This document shows, piece after piece, positions 9,835 to 19,576 of a DNA stretch of 64,000 nt (position 1 is its first letter; each line of letters begins with the position of its first letter). The translations under genes were made by a program, and so were the position numbers. Below the pieces are notes generated by a model. It was not told the origin of the DNA. It made no database searches and saw nothing but the letters and a program-made list of their open reading frames with translations. This DNA comes from Sphingobium sp. (GTDB taxonomy: Bacteria; Pseudomonadota; Alphaproteobacteria; Sphingomonadales; Sphingomonadaceae), in the NCBI GenBank assembly GCA_020446425.1, contig JAGRES010000013.1, positions 1 through 64,000 of the forward strand, read 5' to 3'.

Positions 9835-10481
9835 GGTCGGCGATACACCAGCATCATATTATTGGCGGGCATTGGGTATAGCGCCATCCGTGCAAGATCG
9901 CGTTCGCGCGCTGCAACGTCAATATCCTCGACCGACCTTATGCCAAAGGCCGCATCTCGCGACCGCAATTGCTGATCGAAAGCAAGATTACTGGGCGCGG
10001 TCTCGATATCCGACTTCAGGAACGGCCCATAGAGAATAAGCGGCGCATCTTTATCCAGCAGGCGTGTTGCCTCTTCCAGTAATCCCAGTGTCGCCGCCCA
10101 GGGACTGATATGGATCATGTTGATGCATAATATGGCCTCCGCCTGTTCGACCGGCCAGTGCGGAAACGACGCATCCAGTTCAATCGGAGGCAGAACGTTG
10201 GGAAGCGCAGCCTCCGCTATCCAGGCCGATATGGAAGCCAAGGCTACAGGGTCGGGGTCCGAGGGCTGCCATATATGGCGCGGAAATTGTTCGGCGAAGT
10301 AGATTGCATGCTCGCCCGATCCGCTGGCGATTTCCAGAACCAGCCCGTCTTCAGGCAGTTCGCGCCGCAGCACTTCGGCAATCGCATCCCGGTTGCGCTG
10401 CGTGGCGGGTGCATGACGTTTCGCCGCGCCATCCGCCTCACCCGCGAACCAGGGTTGTGCGCCCTTCATAGCCCCGGTCAC
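9831..10481 (-). CDS. DUF938 family protein (methyltransferase-like)
   Basis: 216-residue protein of the DUF938 family. The N-terminal RHAPATQRNRDAIAEVL and the motif LVLEIASGSGEHAIYFAEQFP are characteristic and resemble a SAM-binding glycine loop; NMIHISPWAA and a C-terminal MPANNMMLVYRR are also conserved family features. Function is not established. The ATG overlaps the stop of the ICMT-like gene by 4 bases, so the two are co-transcribed and translationally coupled. Confidence 0.85.
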   Translation of the reverse strand: MTGAMKGAQPWFAGEADGAAKRHAPATQRNRDAIAEVLRRELPEDGLVLEIASGSGEHAIYFAEQFPRHIWQPSDPDPVALASISAWIAEAALPNVLPPIELDASFPHWPVEQAEAILCINMIHISPWAATLGLLEEATRLLDKDAPLILYGPFLKSDIETAPSNLAFDQQLRSRDAAFGIRSVEDIDVAARERDLARMALYPMPANNMMLVYRRP

Positions 10482-10948
10482 AACCAGCGCCGCACGCGCC
10501 CCTTGTACGCGCGATAGGGGTCACCGAATTTCTCCTCCATATAGCGCTCTTCGCGGGCGATAACCTGTGTCTGGATTATCAGAATGACCGCCGGCAGCAG
10601 AAGCAATGCCCCGATACTGCGGAACGCGATCGCAAGCCCCGTGTAGAGTAGCGCCATACCGAGATACATGGGGTTGCGGGTCATACTGTAAACGCCATCA
10701 TCGACCAATGCCGACACAGTTTTCCAGGGCTTGACCTCCGTCCCTGCACGCCGGAAATGACCGCCAGCCGCCATCAGTAGGAAAATGCCGAGTGCGATCA
10801 GCGGTGTTGCAATGACGCTGCGCGTCAGCAAGCTGAACGGCAAAGCACCGCCCATCAGCCGGTCGATCACCATCCCGATCAGCAGAAAGCCGAGATAGAC
10901 GAACGGCGGCGGGAAAGTGACTTTCGCGCTGTCTTCATCAACTTGCAT
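10478..10948 (-). CDS. Isoprenylcysteine carboxyl methyltransferase-like membrane protein
   Basis: 156 residues with four or five hydrophobic helices and the ICMT/PEMT-type C-terminal core: DGVYSMTRNPMYLGMALLYTG, then REERYMEEKFGDPYRAYKGRVRRWL. In this superfamily the RNPMY and E-E-x-x-L/F-G-x-x-Y motifs bind SAM and the methyl acceptor. Bacterial members have mostly unknown acceptors. I choose ATG 10948 because GGGGAG lies 6 nt upstream; an ATG at 10954 sits inside that spacing. Downstream DUF938 overlaps it by 4 bases. Confidence 0.8.
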   Translation of the reverse strand: MQVDEDSAKVTFPPPFVYLGFLLIGMVIDRLMGGALPFSLLTRSVIATPLIALGIFLLMAAGGHFRRAGTEVKPWKTVSALVDDGVYSMTRNPMYLGMALLYTGLAIAFRSIGALLLLPAVILIIQTQVIAREERYMEEKFGDPYRAYKGRVRRWL

Positions 10949-10971
10949 GAGCATCTCCCCTCACGGGCAAG

Positions 10972-12549
10972 CTACTCTGCCGCCTGCACCTCCGCAAGGG
11001 CCGGATCTTCCCAGTTCAATACCGGCTTGCGCGCTGCTAGCGTTTCGTCAAGGCGGCGTCGCGGCGCGAACCATGGTGCACCTTTCAGCGCATCGTCGCC
11101 CGCCTTCGCCCGCTCCGCAACAGAGCGCAACGCCATGATGAACTGGTCAAGCGCCGCCTTGCTTTCCGTCTCGGTGGGTTCGATGAGCATCGCGCCATGC
11201 ACGACCAGCGGGAAATACATGGTCATCGGGTGATAACCCTCGTCGATCAGGCCCTTGGCGACATCGAGCGTCGAGAAGCCTTCGGCCATGCCTTTGTCGC
11301 TGAACAGCGCCTCATGCATGCATGGGCCACTAGAACCGAAGGGCGCGTCGAGCACGTCCTCCAGGCTGCGCAGGATATAATTGGCATTGAGCACCGCATC
11401 CTCGGCCACCTGACGAAGGCCATCCGCGCCATGGCTGAGAATATAGGTGAGCGCCCGGGTGAACATGCCCATCTGCCCATGAAAAGCAACCATGCGGCCA
11501 AAATTGGCGGCATGATGCTCGCCCGCCGTTTCTTCCTCGATCAGATGGAACAGGCCATCTTCGTCCTTCTCAACGAACGGCAGCGGCGCAAAAGGCGCTA
11601 GTGCCTCGGACAGTACCACCGGTCCGCTGCCCGGACCGCCCCCGCCATGCGGCGTGGAGAAGGTCTTGTGCAGGTTGATGTGCATCGCATCCACGCCCAG
11701 ATCACCCGGACGCACGCGCCCGACGATGGCGTTGAAATTGGCGCCGTCGCAATAGACGAATGCACCCGCCGCATGCACCGCGTCAGAGATCGCCTTCATG
11801 TCGCGCTCGAACAGGCCACAGGTATTGGGGTTGGTGATCATCACCGCCGCCACATCGGAGCCGAGGCGGGCTTTCAGCGCCGCGAGATCCACGCGGCCTT
11901 CCGGCGTGGCGGGAATGTCCTCTACCTTGTAGCCGCAAAACGCCGCAGTCGCCGGATTGGTGCCATGCGCGCTTTCCGGTACGAGTACGACCTGCCGCGC
12001 ATCGCCACGCGCTACCAATGCTGCACGGATGGCCAGCAGGCCGCATAGCTCCCCATGCGCGCCAGCCTTGGGCGACATGGCGACAGCAGGCATGCCGGTC
12101 AGCGTTTTCAGCCACTCGCCCAGCTGATGAATGACCGCCAGTGCACCTTGCACCGTTGCGGTGGGCGCTAGCGGATGGACATCCGCGAAACCGGGCATAC
12201 GCGCCACCTTCTCGTTGAGGCGCGGGTTGTGCTTCATCGTGCAGGACCCAAGCGGAAAGAGGCCAAGGTCGATCGCGTAATTCTGGCGCGACAGGCGCGT
12301 ATAATGCCGCACGGTCTCCTGCTCGGACAGGCCGGGCAGACCGATAGGCTCGCTGCGCTCCATCCCGCCCAGGCGGCTGGTGAAATCCGGCGCTTCGGAA
12401 AAATCGACGCCGGTGCGATCCGTACCGCCAATCTCAAAGATCAGCGGCTCTTCCAACATCAGCGCGCGATTGCCGGTGGCGGTAGGTGCAGCGCTGGTTC
12501 CGTCGGCGGCATTCATTTCCGGGCGCCATCCGCTCTGGTTCATGCTCAT
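10972..12549 (-). CDS. gcvPB: Glycine dehydrogenase (decarboxylating) subunit 2, P-protein
   Basis: 525-residue C-terminal half of the split P-protein of the glycine cleavage system, which decarboxylates glycine and loads aminomethyl onto GcvH lipoamide. It carries the PLP lysine in MHINLHKTFSTPHGGGGPG and the typical SPKAGAHGELCGLLAIRAA and SAHGTNPATAAFCGY motifs. It works as a heterodimer with GcvPA encoded upstream. Unlike most alphaproteobacterial operons it is separated from gcvPA by 151 bp containing a palindromic element. It is the last gene of the riboswitch-controlled operon. Confidence 0.97.
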   Translation of the reverse strand: MSMNQSGWRPEMNAADGTSAAPTATGNRALMLEEPLIFEIGGTDRTGVDFSEAPDFTSRLGGMERSEPIGLPGLSEQETVRHYTRLSRQNYAIDLGLFPLGSCTMKHNPRLNEKVARMPGFADVHPLAPTATVQGALAVIHQLGEWLKTLTGMPAVAMSPKAGAHGELCGLLAIRAALVARGDARQVVLVPESAHGTNPATAAFCGYKVEDIPATPEGRVDLAALKARLGSDVAAVMITNPNTCGLFERDMKAISDAVHAAGAFVYCDGANFNAIVGRVRPGDLGVDAMHINLHKTFSTPHGGGGPGSGPVVLSEALAPFAPLPFVEKDEDGLFHLIEEETAGEHHAANFGRMVAFHGQMGMFTRALTYILSHGADGLRQVAEDAVLNANYILRSLEDVLDAPFGSSGPCMHEALFSDKGMAEGFSTLDVAKGLIDEGYHPMTMYFPLVVHGAMLIEPTETESKAALDQFIMALRSVAERAKAGDDALKGAPWFAPRRRLDETLAARKPVLNWEDPALAEVQAAE

Positions 12550-12576
12550 GGCCGGTCTCCCGCAGTCAATATATTT

Positions 12577-12681
12577 CCGTTCGTTTCGAGCGAAGGATCG
12601 AGCCCGTCGAGATCCGAAGTCGAGAAAGATGTTCTCGACCGACCTTCTCGGCTTCGCTCGAAGGCCGCTCGAACCGAACGG
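12577..12681. repeat. Palindromic intergenic element, copy 1 (105 bp)
   Basis: Terminal inverted repeats: the left end CCGTTCGTTTCGAGCG matches the complement of the right end (CCGTTCGGTTCGAGCG) at 15 of 16 bases. Inside, GTCGAGAA and TTCTCGAC form a perfect 8-bp stem with a 5-nt loop. A related copy lies at 24439-24578. No ORF or transposase inside. It resembles REP/MITE-like sequences scattered through sphingomonad genomes and separates gcvPA from gcvPB. Confidence 0.8.
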
Positions 12682-12700
12682 AGATGAGAGCGGGCAGTGC

Positions 12701-14059
12701 TCATGCCAGCACCTCCTTCAACCCTGTACACAGCGCGTCGATATCCTCGTCGCTCGTGGTTTCCGTGACAGCGACTATCAAACCGCCAGAGAGTTTATCC
12801 TCGCCGGGGTACAGCCGCCCGAGCGACACACCGCCCAGGATGTTGCGGTCGGCCAGCGCGCGCGCGACCTCCCGCGCATCCTTCTCAAGCAGAAGCGTGA
12901 ACTCATTGAAAAAGCTCTCGTTGAGCAGCTTCACGCCCGGCACTGCTGAGAGCTTGTCCGCAGCCTTCACCGCTTGCGCATGGTTGAGCATGGCAAGCTC
13001 GCGCAGCCCCTTCTCGCCCAGCAAGGTCATGTGAATGCTGAAGGCCAGCGCGCAGAGCCCGGAATTGGTGCAGATATTCGACGTCGCCTTTTCCCGGCGG
13101 ATATGCTGCTCGCGGGTCGAAAGGGTCAGCACAAAGCCACGCTTACCCTCCGCATCGACCGTCTCGCCACACAGACGTCCGGGCATCTGGCGCACATATT
13201 TCTGTTTGCAGGCGAACAGGCCCAGATAAGGCCCGCCGAACTGTAGCCCGACACCAATCGACTGCCCCTCGCCCACAACAATGTCCGCGCCGCATTCCCC
13301 CGGCGCCTTGATCGCGCCCAGCGCGACCGGCTCGGTATTGACCACTACTAGCAAGGCACCTTTGGCATGCGCCGCCTCGGCAACCTCGGAAAGGTTGGAT
13401 AAACGCCCGAGGATATCGGGATATTGCACGACAACGCAGCTTGTTTCGTCATCAATGCGCGAGATCAGGCCCCGATTATCGGGACTGGACTGGATCGCGG
13501 GCAATGCGCCTGCGATGCTGTAATCCGTCACCTTCGCCATGGTCCGCACGACCTCAGCATAGTGCGGGTGGAGCGCGCCAGAGAGGACCACATGCTTGCG
13601 CTTGGTGATGCGCGCCGCCATGGCGACCGCTTCCCAGCAGGCGGTCGAGCCATCATACATGCTGGCATTCGCCACATCGCAGCCGAGCAAGCGTGCGACC
13701 TGCGTCTGGAATTCAAACAGCATCTGCAACGTGCCCTGCGCGATTTCCGGCTGATAGGGCGTATAGGCTGTCAAAAACTCACCGCGCTGGATCAGGTGAT
13801 CGACGCTGGCGGGAACATGGTGGCGATAGGCACCCGCGCCCAGGAAGAACGGCACATCACCCGCCGCCATATTCTGCCTGGCAAGTGCGCCCATATGCCG
13901 CTCGACCGCCATTTCGCTCATATGATCGGTCAAGCCCGCGATCTTGCCATCAAGCCGCGCTTCGGCGGGCACATCGGCGAACAGATCGTCGATGGAGGCA
14001 GCGCCAACCGTATCGAGCATCTCACTCCGGTCATCATCGGTCAGGGGAAGGTAACGCAT
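12701..14059 (-). CDS. gcvPA: Glycine dehydrogenase (decarboxylating) subunit 1, P-protein
   Basis: 452-residue N-terminal half of the split glycine cleavage P-protein. It begins [15 protein letters not shown] and contains [40 protein letters not shown] and [13 protein letters not shown], all family landmarks. It lacks the PLP lysine, which is in GcvPB, as expected for the split form. Its ATG shares one base with the stop of the methyltransferase gene upstream (TGATG), indicating coupling. Confidence 0.97.
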   Translation of the reverse strand: MRYLPLTDDDRSEMLDTVGAASIDDLFADVPAEARLDGKIAGLTDHMSEMAVERHMGALARQNMAAGDVPFFLGAGAYRHHVPASVDHLIQRGEFLTAYTPYQPEIAQGTLQMLFEFQTQVARLLGCDVANASMYDGSTACWEAVAMAARITKRKHVVLSGALHPHYAEVVRTMAKVTDYSIAGALPAIQSSPDNRGLISRIDDETSCVVVQYPDILGRLSNLSEVAEAAHAKGALLVVVNTEPVALGAIKAPGECGADIVVGEGQSIGVGLQFGGPYLGLFACKQKYVRQMPGRLCGETVDAEGKRGFVLTLSTREQHIRREKATSNICTNSGLCALAFSIHMTLLGEKGLRELAMLNHAQAVKAADKLSAVPGVKLLNESFFNEFTLLLEKDAREVARALADRNILGGVSLGRLYPGEDKLSGGLIVAVTETTSDEDIDALCTGLKEVLA

Positions 14060-14829
14060 CAGTCCGGTTTCCTCATTGAAAATCTCAGGCGCACATAATC
14101 AGCGCGCCAAATGCCATCATCGCCGCGCAATGCGGCAGGAACACGCTCTGCCGCAGCCTCGAATATCGGTTCCCACTGGTCAGCAGGAACACCCACTACC
14201 GCCATGAAGCCGCTGCGGAATGTACGAAACCAGCCGGCGGGACCAGCGGGCAGCGGCGTCGGCCGGTCGATCAGGCGCGCCTCGATATCAGCAAAGCCTG
14301 CTGTGGCATAAATCCCGCTGAACTCTTCGACGGAAGGGTACCATTGCTGGTCACTTTCCGGCAGCACATAGCCGCGCGCTTCCAGTTCCCGATACAACGC
14401 ATGGCGCATGGCCCGCACATTGCCCGCACCGCCCATTTCGCCGACAAAGCGGCCACCGGGTTTCAACGCCTTGAACACGCCCGCTGCGACCGCAGTGCCA
14501 TCCAGCATCCAGTGCAAGGCGGCGTTGGAAAACACAGCGTCGAAACGGGCGTTGAAGTCCAGCTTCTCGCCATCTTTTACCTGCGCCTCAATGCCTCGCT
14601 CCCGCGCGGACGCAACCATGTCTTCGGATGCATCGACAGCAGTGACGACGGCGCCCGCGTCGATCAATCCTTGCGTCAGCACGCCATCGCCACAGCCCAG
14701 ATCGAGGATTTTCTCGCCCGGCTGCGGCGCGAGCAGTTCGGCCACTGGCGCCCCCAAAGCAGGCACGAACGCGCCATTGCGGCCATAATCAGCCGCATCC
14801 CATGTGCTGGATGTGTTGGGCGCGCTCAT
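14059..14829 (-). CDS. Class I SAM methyltransferase (trans-aconitate methyltransferase-like)
   Basis: 256 residues. Motif I is [20 protein letters not shown], followed by [28 protein letters not shown] and [13 protein letters not shown]. The 'SNAALHWM' motif and overall layout match the Tam/COG4106 group, which methylates trans-aconitate or related acids in characterised members. It sits inside the gcv operon: 10 bp after gcvH and with a 1-base stop/start overlap to gcvPA. It therefore responds to the glycine riboswitch. Its acceptor is unknown; the Tam label is a family resemblance only. Confidence 0.75.
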   Translation of the reverse strand: MSAPNTSSTWDAADYGRNGAFVPALGAPVAELLAPQPGEKILDLGCGDGVLTQGLIDAGAVVTAVDASEDMVASARERGIEAQVKDGEKLDFNARFDAVFSNAALHWMLDGTAVAAGVFKALKPGGRFVGEMGGAGNVRAMRHALYRELEARGYVLPESDQQWYPSVEEFSGIYATAGFADIEARLIDRPTPLPAGPAGWFRTFRSGFMAVVGVPADQWEPIFEAAAERVPAALRGDDGIWRADYVRLRFSMRKPD

Positions 14830-14839
14830 CGCCGCGGCG

Positions 14840-15211
14840 TCAGAGGTTCTCGACGAACTTGGCGTAAGCGCTTTCGTTCATCAGGCCCTCGAGCTCCGAC
14901 GCATCGGACAGCCGCAGCTTGAAGAACCAGCCTTCATCCTCGGCATCATTATTGACCAGCGCAGGATCTTCCTCCAGATCGCCGTTGACCTCGACCACTT
15001 CGCCGGAAATCGGCGAATAGACGTCTGAAGCCGCCTTCACCGATTCAACAACCGCCGCGTCATCGCCCTTGCTGAAGGTAGCACCCTCGGCGGGCAATTC
15101 GACGAACACGATGTCGCCAAGCTGACCCTGTGCATAATCGGTAATGCCGACGGTGGCGATCTCGCCCTCTACATCGACCCATTCATGATCTTCACTGAAA
15201 TAACGGCTCAT
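14840..15211 (-). CDS. gcvH: Glycine cleavage system H protein
   Basis: 123-residue lipoyl carrier that shuttles the aminomethyl group between P, T and L proteins. The lipoylated lysine lies in [21 protein letters not shown]; the N-terminal [25 protein letters not shown] and C-terminal [11 protein letters not shown] are standard. Full family length. It follows gcvT by 17 bp and has a good GGAGGGA ribosome-binding site. Confidence 0.97.
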   Translation of the reverse strand: MSRYFSEDHEWVDVEGEIATVGITDYAQGQLGDIVFVELPAEGATFSKGDDAAVVESVKAASDVYSPISGEVVEVNGDLEEDPALVNNDAEDEGWFFKLRLSDASELEGLMNESAYAKFVENL

Positions 15212-15228
15212 TGGACAGCTCCCTCCTG

Positions 15229-16371
15229 TCAGGACGTTTTGCGATAATAGCGATGCGGTACAAACGGCATGGGCGCGACCCGCGCCGCGATGCGCTTGCC
15301 GCGCACCTCGATTTCCAGCGCGGTGCCCTCTCCGGCATGCGCGGCGTCAACCCAGCCCATGGCGATGGGCGCGCCGACGCTGGGCGCGAAACCGCCGGAG
15401 GTGACGGTGCCAACCTTCGTTTTCCCCGCGAAAATTTCCGCACCCTCGCGCGCGGGCATACGTCCTTCAATGGACAGGCCCACACGGCGCACCGGTGCGC
15501 CTTCAGCCAGTTCCTTCGCAACACGCGTATGGCCGATATAACCGCCTGCCTCGCGCCTCTTCTTGAGGATTGCAAAGCCGAGATCTGCGCCGATTGGTCC
15601 GATCTCCGGCGTCAGGTCATGGCCGTAGAGTGGCAGGCCGGCCTCCAGCCGCAGGGAGTCGCGCGCACCAAGGCCGATGGGTTTGACTTCGGGCTGCCCC
15701 GCCAGCGCATCGGCGAAATCGGATGCTGCATCGGTCGGGATACTGATCTCGAAGCCGTCCTCGCCGGTATAGCCGGAGCGGCTGACCCACAGCGCATGGC
15801 CGTTCCATATGAAGGCCGCGCAATCCATGAAGAACAGCTTCTCCACACCTGGTACGACCCGCGCCAAGGCATCGACCGCCTTCGGCCCCTGCAACGCGAG
15901 CAGCGCATGCTCGTCCATCAGGTTCATCGTTACATCTTCAGGCAGATGTTCGAGCAACCAGGCAATGTCGTCATATTTGGTCGCGCCGTTGACGACCATG
16001 TACATGTCGTCCGGGCGGCAGGACACCATCAGGTCATCCAATATGCCGCCTTCTTCGTCCAGCAGCAGCGAATAGCGCTGCCGACCGATGGCGAGCGTCG
16101 CGATACTCGCCGGGATGACTTCCTCAAGCGCGGCATCGAGTCCCTCTCCGGTAAAAGAGAGCTGACCCATATGGCTGACGTCGAACAGACCTGCACTCTC
16201 GCGCGTCCACAGATGCTCGGCCATGATGCCCTCATACTGGATGGGCATCTCATAACCGGCAAAACCAACCATGCGCGCGCCCTGCGCACGGTGCCAGCCA
16301 TCCAGCGGTAACGCCTGCAACGGCAGTTCTTCGGTTTCGGTATCGTGTGCGGATGTTTCCGATGCGCTCAT
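15229..16371 (-). CDS. gcvT: Glycine cleavage system T protein (aminomethyltransferase)
   Basis: 380 residues. Transfers the methylene carbon from GcvH-aminomethyl to tetrahydrofolate, releasing ammonia. Signatures include [40 protein letters not shown], and [15 protein letters not shown]; the C-terminal barrel ends at [10 protein letters not shown]. The ATG at 16371 has GGAG 7 nt upstream. It is the first gene after the tandem glycine riboswitch, so the whole gcv operon is expected to respond to glycine. Confidence 0.97.
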   Translation of the reverse strand: MSASETSAHDTETEELPLQALPLDGWHRAQGARMVGFAGYEMPIQYEGIMAEHLWTRESAGLFDVSHMGQLSFTGEGLDAALEEVIPASIATLAIGRQRYSLLLDEEGGILDDLMVSCRPDDMYMVVNGATKYDDIAWLLEHLPEDVTMNLMDEHALLALQGPKAVDALARVVPGVEKLFFMDCAAFIWNGHALWVSRSGYTGEDGFEISIPTDAASDFADALAGQPEVKPIGLGARDSLRLEAGLPLYGHDLTPEIGPIGADLGFAILKKRREAGGYIGHTRVAKELAEGAPVRRVGLSIEGRMPAREGAEIFAGKTKVGTVTSGGFAPSVGAPIAMGWVDAAHAGEGTALEIEVRGKRIAARVAPMPFVPHRYYRKTS

Positions 16372-16429
16372 ATTCTTGCTCCGTAACGTGGTCGGGGCGG
16401 AATCGAACGCACAGCGTCTTCATCCAGCC

Positions 16430-16632
16430 ACCCCCTCTGTCACGGAACCTGAGAGCTTTGACCATCTGGCCCTAAGACCAGCCGGTTTACCCCTTCGGTG
16501 GAGCGGAACCCCGCTCACTTTCCAGAGTGTCTACAACAGAATACGGTCCTTTGGCCTGAGAGATTCCGGGGCGGTTGCTCCTTCGGCGGCTGTTACCGGA
16601 AACCGGCTTCAGCGCTCTCCCGCATTCTGACC
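16430..16632 (-). promoter_or_regulatory. Tandem glycine riboswitch
   Basis: Read on the minus strand, two aptamers follow one another. Aptamer 1 (about 16630-16543) has GCGGGAGAGCGC, the core GCCGAAGGAGCAA and CTCTCAGGCCAAAGGACCG. Aptamer 2 (about 16531-16433) has GTGAGCGG, ACCGAAGGGGTAAACCGGC and GCTCTCAGG, closed by complementary ACTCTG and CAGAGG. These are the conserved glycine aptamer elements (gcvT motif). It ends about 60 nt before the gcvT start, where an expression platform would lie. In most proteobacteria it turns gcv expression on when glycine is abundant. Confidence 0.95.
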
Positions 16633-16654
16633 ATGGCGAATCCTCACCATGGAG

Positions 16655-16691
16655 ACAGACTAGATTTCGCCCAAAGCCCGTCGCCTGTCAA
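16655..16691 (-). promoter_or_regulatory. Putative promoter of the gcv operon
   Basis: On the minus strand a perfect TTGACA (-35) occupies 16691-16686, just after the dgt stop codon. A weak -10 (AAATCT) follows at 18-bp spacing, which puts the start of transcription near 16655, about 20 nt before aptamer 1. The position fits well; the -10 match is poor. Confidence 0.45.
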
Positions 16692-17849
16692 TTATATCTT
16701 CGGCAGTGCACCATAAATCGCCTCATATTGGCGTTCGGCAAAGCGGTCCGTCATTCCGGCAATATAATCGGCTATGTGGCGGCTACGCAGCGGTTCGGCC
16801 ATTGCGTCAGCATTGCTCCACACGCCACCCATTTTCTCGGGGCCATCGCGATAGGCTGAGAATAGACCGGTAATAATGGCCCGCGCCCTTTGCGCTTCGG
16901 CAAGCTGCGATTCATGCAGATAGAGGTTGGCATACATGAAGCGGGTAAGTTCCTGTTCCTGTGCCTCTATCTCGGGTGAAAAGCCGATCAGCGCCCGGCC
17001 CGCAGCACGCACATCGCTAACGCTCTCCACGCCGGATTCAGCGATATTGGCGCGGCTCGTTTCGATTACATCGTTGACCATCACGCCAATCTGGTCGCGC
17101 ACCAGCTCGCGATGTAACCGGCCTTCCTCAATATCAGGATAGCGGGCGCGCACCTTGTCCCATCCATGGCGAACAATGGGAACCTCGCATATCTGATCCA
17201 GACTGAGCATGCCCGCGCGCAGACCATCGTCGATATCGTGATTGTCATAGGCGATATCGTCAGCAATCGCCGCCACCTGTGCTTCAAGAGAGGGCCAGCT
17301 CTCTAACTCCAGCGGAAATAACACATCGAGTTCCTGCATCGCCCAGTTGGGCCGGGTCACCGGGCCATTATGCTTGGCCAGCCCCTCCAGCATATCCCAG
17401 CTAAGGTTGAGGCCTGGAAAGCGCGGATAAGGGCTTTCGAGCAGCATCAATATACGCAGGCAATGGGCATTATGGTCAAAGCCACCCGCATCGGCGAGCG
17501 TCACTTCCAGAGCATCTTCGCCCGCATGACCGAAGGGCGGATGACCGATATCGTGCGCCAGACACAGCGCCTCGGTCAGGTCTTCGTTCAGGCCCAGCGC
17601 GCGAGCGATGGTGCGTCCGATTTGCGCGACCTCAAGGCTGTGCGTCAGGCGTACACGGTAATGATCGCCATCGGGCGCGATGAATACCTGCGTCTTGTGG
17701 CGCAAGCGGCGGAAGGCGATCGAGTGGATGATGCGATCCCGGTCGCGCTGAAATATATCGCGCGGACCGCGTGTCTCGCCGCCCGGCTCCGGGTGTAATC
17801 GGCCCCGACTGTCATCGGGGCGACAGGCATAGGAAGCATGGGCCATCAT
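16692..17849 (-). CDS. Deoxyguanosinetriphosphate triphosphohydrolase-like protein
   Basis: 385-residue HD-domain hydrolase of the dGTPase-like (Dgt type 2) family, which splits dNTPs into nucleoside and triphosphate and so helps control nucleotide pools. Metal-binding HD motif: RLTHSLEVAQIGR, then CLAHDIGHPPFGHAGE, with FDHNAHCLRIL further on and DDIAYDNHDIDDGLRAG as the third metal-ligand region. N-terminal RDIFQRDRDRIIHSIAFRRLRHKTQVF is diagnostic. Five bp downstream of the TPR-SPOR gene's stop it is divergently placed with respect to nothing: both read leftward in the order SPOR gene after dgt. Exact dNTP preference unknown. Confidence 0.92.
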   Translation of the reverse strand: MMAHASYACRPDDSRGRLHPEPGGETRGPRDIFQRDRDRIIHSIAFRRLRHKTQVFIAPDGDHYRVRLTHSLEVAQIGRTIARALGLNEDLTEALCLAHDIGHPPFGHAGEDALEVTLADAGGFDHNAHCLRILMLLESPYPRFPGLNLSWDMLEGLAKHNGPVTRPNWAMQELDVLFPLELESWPSLEAQVAAIADDIAYDNHDIDDGLRAGMLSLDQICEVPIVRHGWDKVRARYPDIEEGRLHRELVRDQIGVMVNDVIETSRANIAESGVESVSDVRAAGRALIGFSPEIEAQEQELTRFMYANLYLHESQLAEAQRARAIITGLFSAYRDGPEKMGGVWSNADAMAEPLRSRHIADYIAGMTDRFAERQYEAIYGALPKI

Positions 17850-17854
17850 GCCGT

Positions 17855-19519
17855 TTATTTCCCGATTTTGGTGACGATCTCGCCCGCGTCCGATCGCCAG
17901 ACATAGCCGTCGCTGCCCTGCTTGCGGATGGCGGCTTCAGCCTGTTTGGCCTTATCGAGATTGGAGAAGGGGCCGACAACGATGCGCTTCGTCTGACCCA
18001 TTTGTGCCCACCAGCCATCATAATTGGAAATGGAGTCATATTGTTTCTTGAGTTGACGCATAGTGAAAGCGTGTGCGGACGTATTACGGCCCACGCCAAC
18101 CTGCAGCCAATAGCGCGCCGGATTGTCAGCAAGCAGCTTTTTGCGCGCGGCCTCTTCCGCTCTTGCCTTGGCTCTGGCTTCTTCCTCGGCTTTTTTGCGC
18201 GCTGCCTCCCTAGCGGCGGCTTCTTCGGCCTTGCGCTGCTTTTCCTGCATCGCCGCGACCTCGGCCAGATTGACAGGAGTCACGTCATTCTGCCGCTCCG
18301 CCTCCGGTATTTTGATCTCGGACATGATGTCGGCCAGCGTACGTGTCGATTCACCCGGCTCTTGCGGGGCGGGCTCCGCCTGTTGCGCCTGTGCCGCAGC
18401 GCGGGCCGCCGCAACGGATTGACCACTCGCGGTTGGCCCCTGCACCTGCCGCGAAGTGGCCGGAGCAGCTGCAGTCACAGCCGGCTTGGGTTCCACCGTG
18501 GCTGGCTGCGTAGCCGGAGTCGCTGGCTGAGGCTTTGGGCTTTGACGCGCCGGAGCGGGCCGTGGCGGCTCTGCGGCAGCGATCTTTGGTCGGGGCGCAG
18601 GCTGGGCTTTGACAGGTACGGGCTTCGCTGCTGCGACCTTTTCAGCCTTCTTCCGCTTTTTCTCCACTTTGGCAGCGGGCGATACAGCGGTGGGCGCAGC
18701 GGGAGCTGGCACCGCCGTCGATGCGATACGCATGTTCACCAGGCCCGGAGGGAACTGACCCAAATGCACCGCCGCCGCCTGCTGGCCGGGCTTGAGCATC
18801 GTCATCCGGTCCATATAGGGTTTGATCGCGTCGGCCAGTGGCTTGGGCATCACCCGCGAGGTGATCTCTGTCGCTTCCTCTCGCCGTCCATTTATCGCAA
18901 GGATGAACGCGCGGTCCCGCCACGCAGCGCGATTGCTGGCATAGAGCAGCGGCTGGATGACCATCTCGGCATCGTTGACATTGCCCGATATGCCCAGCGA
19001 GACCGCATAGCGGCGGATATAGGTTTCGTTTTTGGGGTCGAGCTTGAGCGCTGCAACATAATCCTGTTGCGCGCCGGACTGGTTACCGCTCAGGTCGCGC
19101 GCAAGGCCCCGATCCGCGAGCAATGCTGCATCGCTATACCCCAGCCGTCCCGCTTCCTCCATCAGCCGTAAGCCGTCAACGACCTGCTCAAGCTGCAGCA
19201 TCGAACGGCCCAGCCCGGCCTTCACCCGGCCATTATTGGGCGAGATATCGTCGGCTCTGCCAAAAAAGCCCAAAGCGGAGCGCGGATCTTCCAGCTGCAA
19301 CGCAGCTTCGCCTGCGATTAGCAATGCGCCGAGATTGCGCGGATTTGAGGCAAGGTCGGACATCGCCTTGGCCAAGGCTCCGCCAGCATCGCTGCGTGTC
19401 AGTTGCAGCTGTGACGTCGGAGCCTGAGCCTGCGCAATGCCGCACAGGCTGAGTGACAGCGCCGCCACCGCGCCGCACGCCACCGATCCCATTAAACGCT
19501 CAAAGGCCGTCATGCCCAT
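17855..19519 (-). CDS. TPR and SPOR domain envelope protein
   Basis: About 554 residues. A signal peptide (SVACGAVAALSLSLCGIAQAQA) is followed by TPR-like helical repeats over roughly residues 30-220, a long Ala/Pro/Lys linker, a charged Ala/Glu/Lys/Arg helix, and a C-terminal SPOR domain (RYWLQVGVGR through DGYVWRSDAGEIVTKIGK). SPOR domains bind denuded septal peptidoglycan. It lies directly downstream of ftsZ, which supports a division or cell-wall role. I chose ATG 19519; 19513 is equally possible and a TTG at 19549 less so. Confidence 0.82.
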   Translation of the reverse strand: MGMTAFERLMGSVACGAVAALSLSLCGIAQAQAPTSQLQLTRSDAGGALAKAMSDLASNPRNLGALLIAGEAALQLEDPRSALGFFGRADDISPNNGRVKAGLGRSMLQLEQVVDGLRLMEEAGRLGYSDAALLADRGLARDLSGNQSGAQQDYVAALKLDPKNETYIRRYAVSLGISGNVNDAEMVIQPLLYASNRAAWRDRAFILAINGRREEATEITSRVMPKPLADAIKPYMDRMTMLKPGQQAAAVHLGQFPPGLVNMRIASTAVPAPAAPTAVSPAAKVEKKRKKAEKVAAAKPVPVKAQPAPRPKIAAAEPPRPAPARQSPKPQPATPATQPATVEPKPAVTAAAPATSRQVQGPTASGQSVAAARAAAQAQQAEPAPQEPGESTRTLADIMSEIKIPEAERQNDVTPVNLAEVAAMQEKQRKAEEAAAREAARKKAEEEARAKARAEEAARKKLLADNPARYWLQVGVGRNTSAHAFTMRQLKKQYDSISNYDGWWAQMGQTKRIVVGPFSNLDKAKQAEAAIRKQGSDGYVWRSDAGEIVTKIGK

Positions 19520-19576
19520 TCCGAATGATCGCTTGCACCAAAACGGCAAGGCTGGAAGCCGCCGGAGCAGCCTCGA

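Noticed and set aside
16380-16450. Possible tRNA-like T-loop (GTTCGATTCCG) on the minus strand before gcvT
   Set aside because: No acceptor or D-arm pairing around it; the stretch lies between the glycine riboswitch and the gcvT start and fits an expression platform.
17771-19171. 466-codon open frame antisense to the TPR-SPOR gene
   Set aside because: Arg/Gly/Leu-rich product with no recognisable domain; the opposite strand encodes a signal peptide, TPR and SPOR domains.
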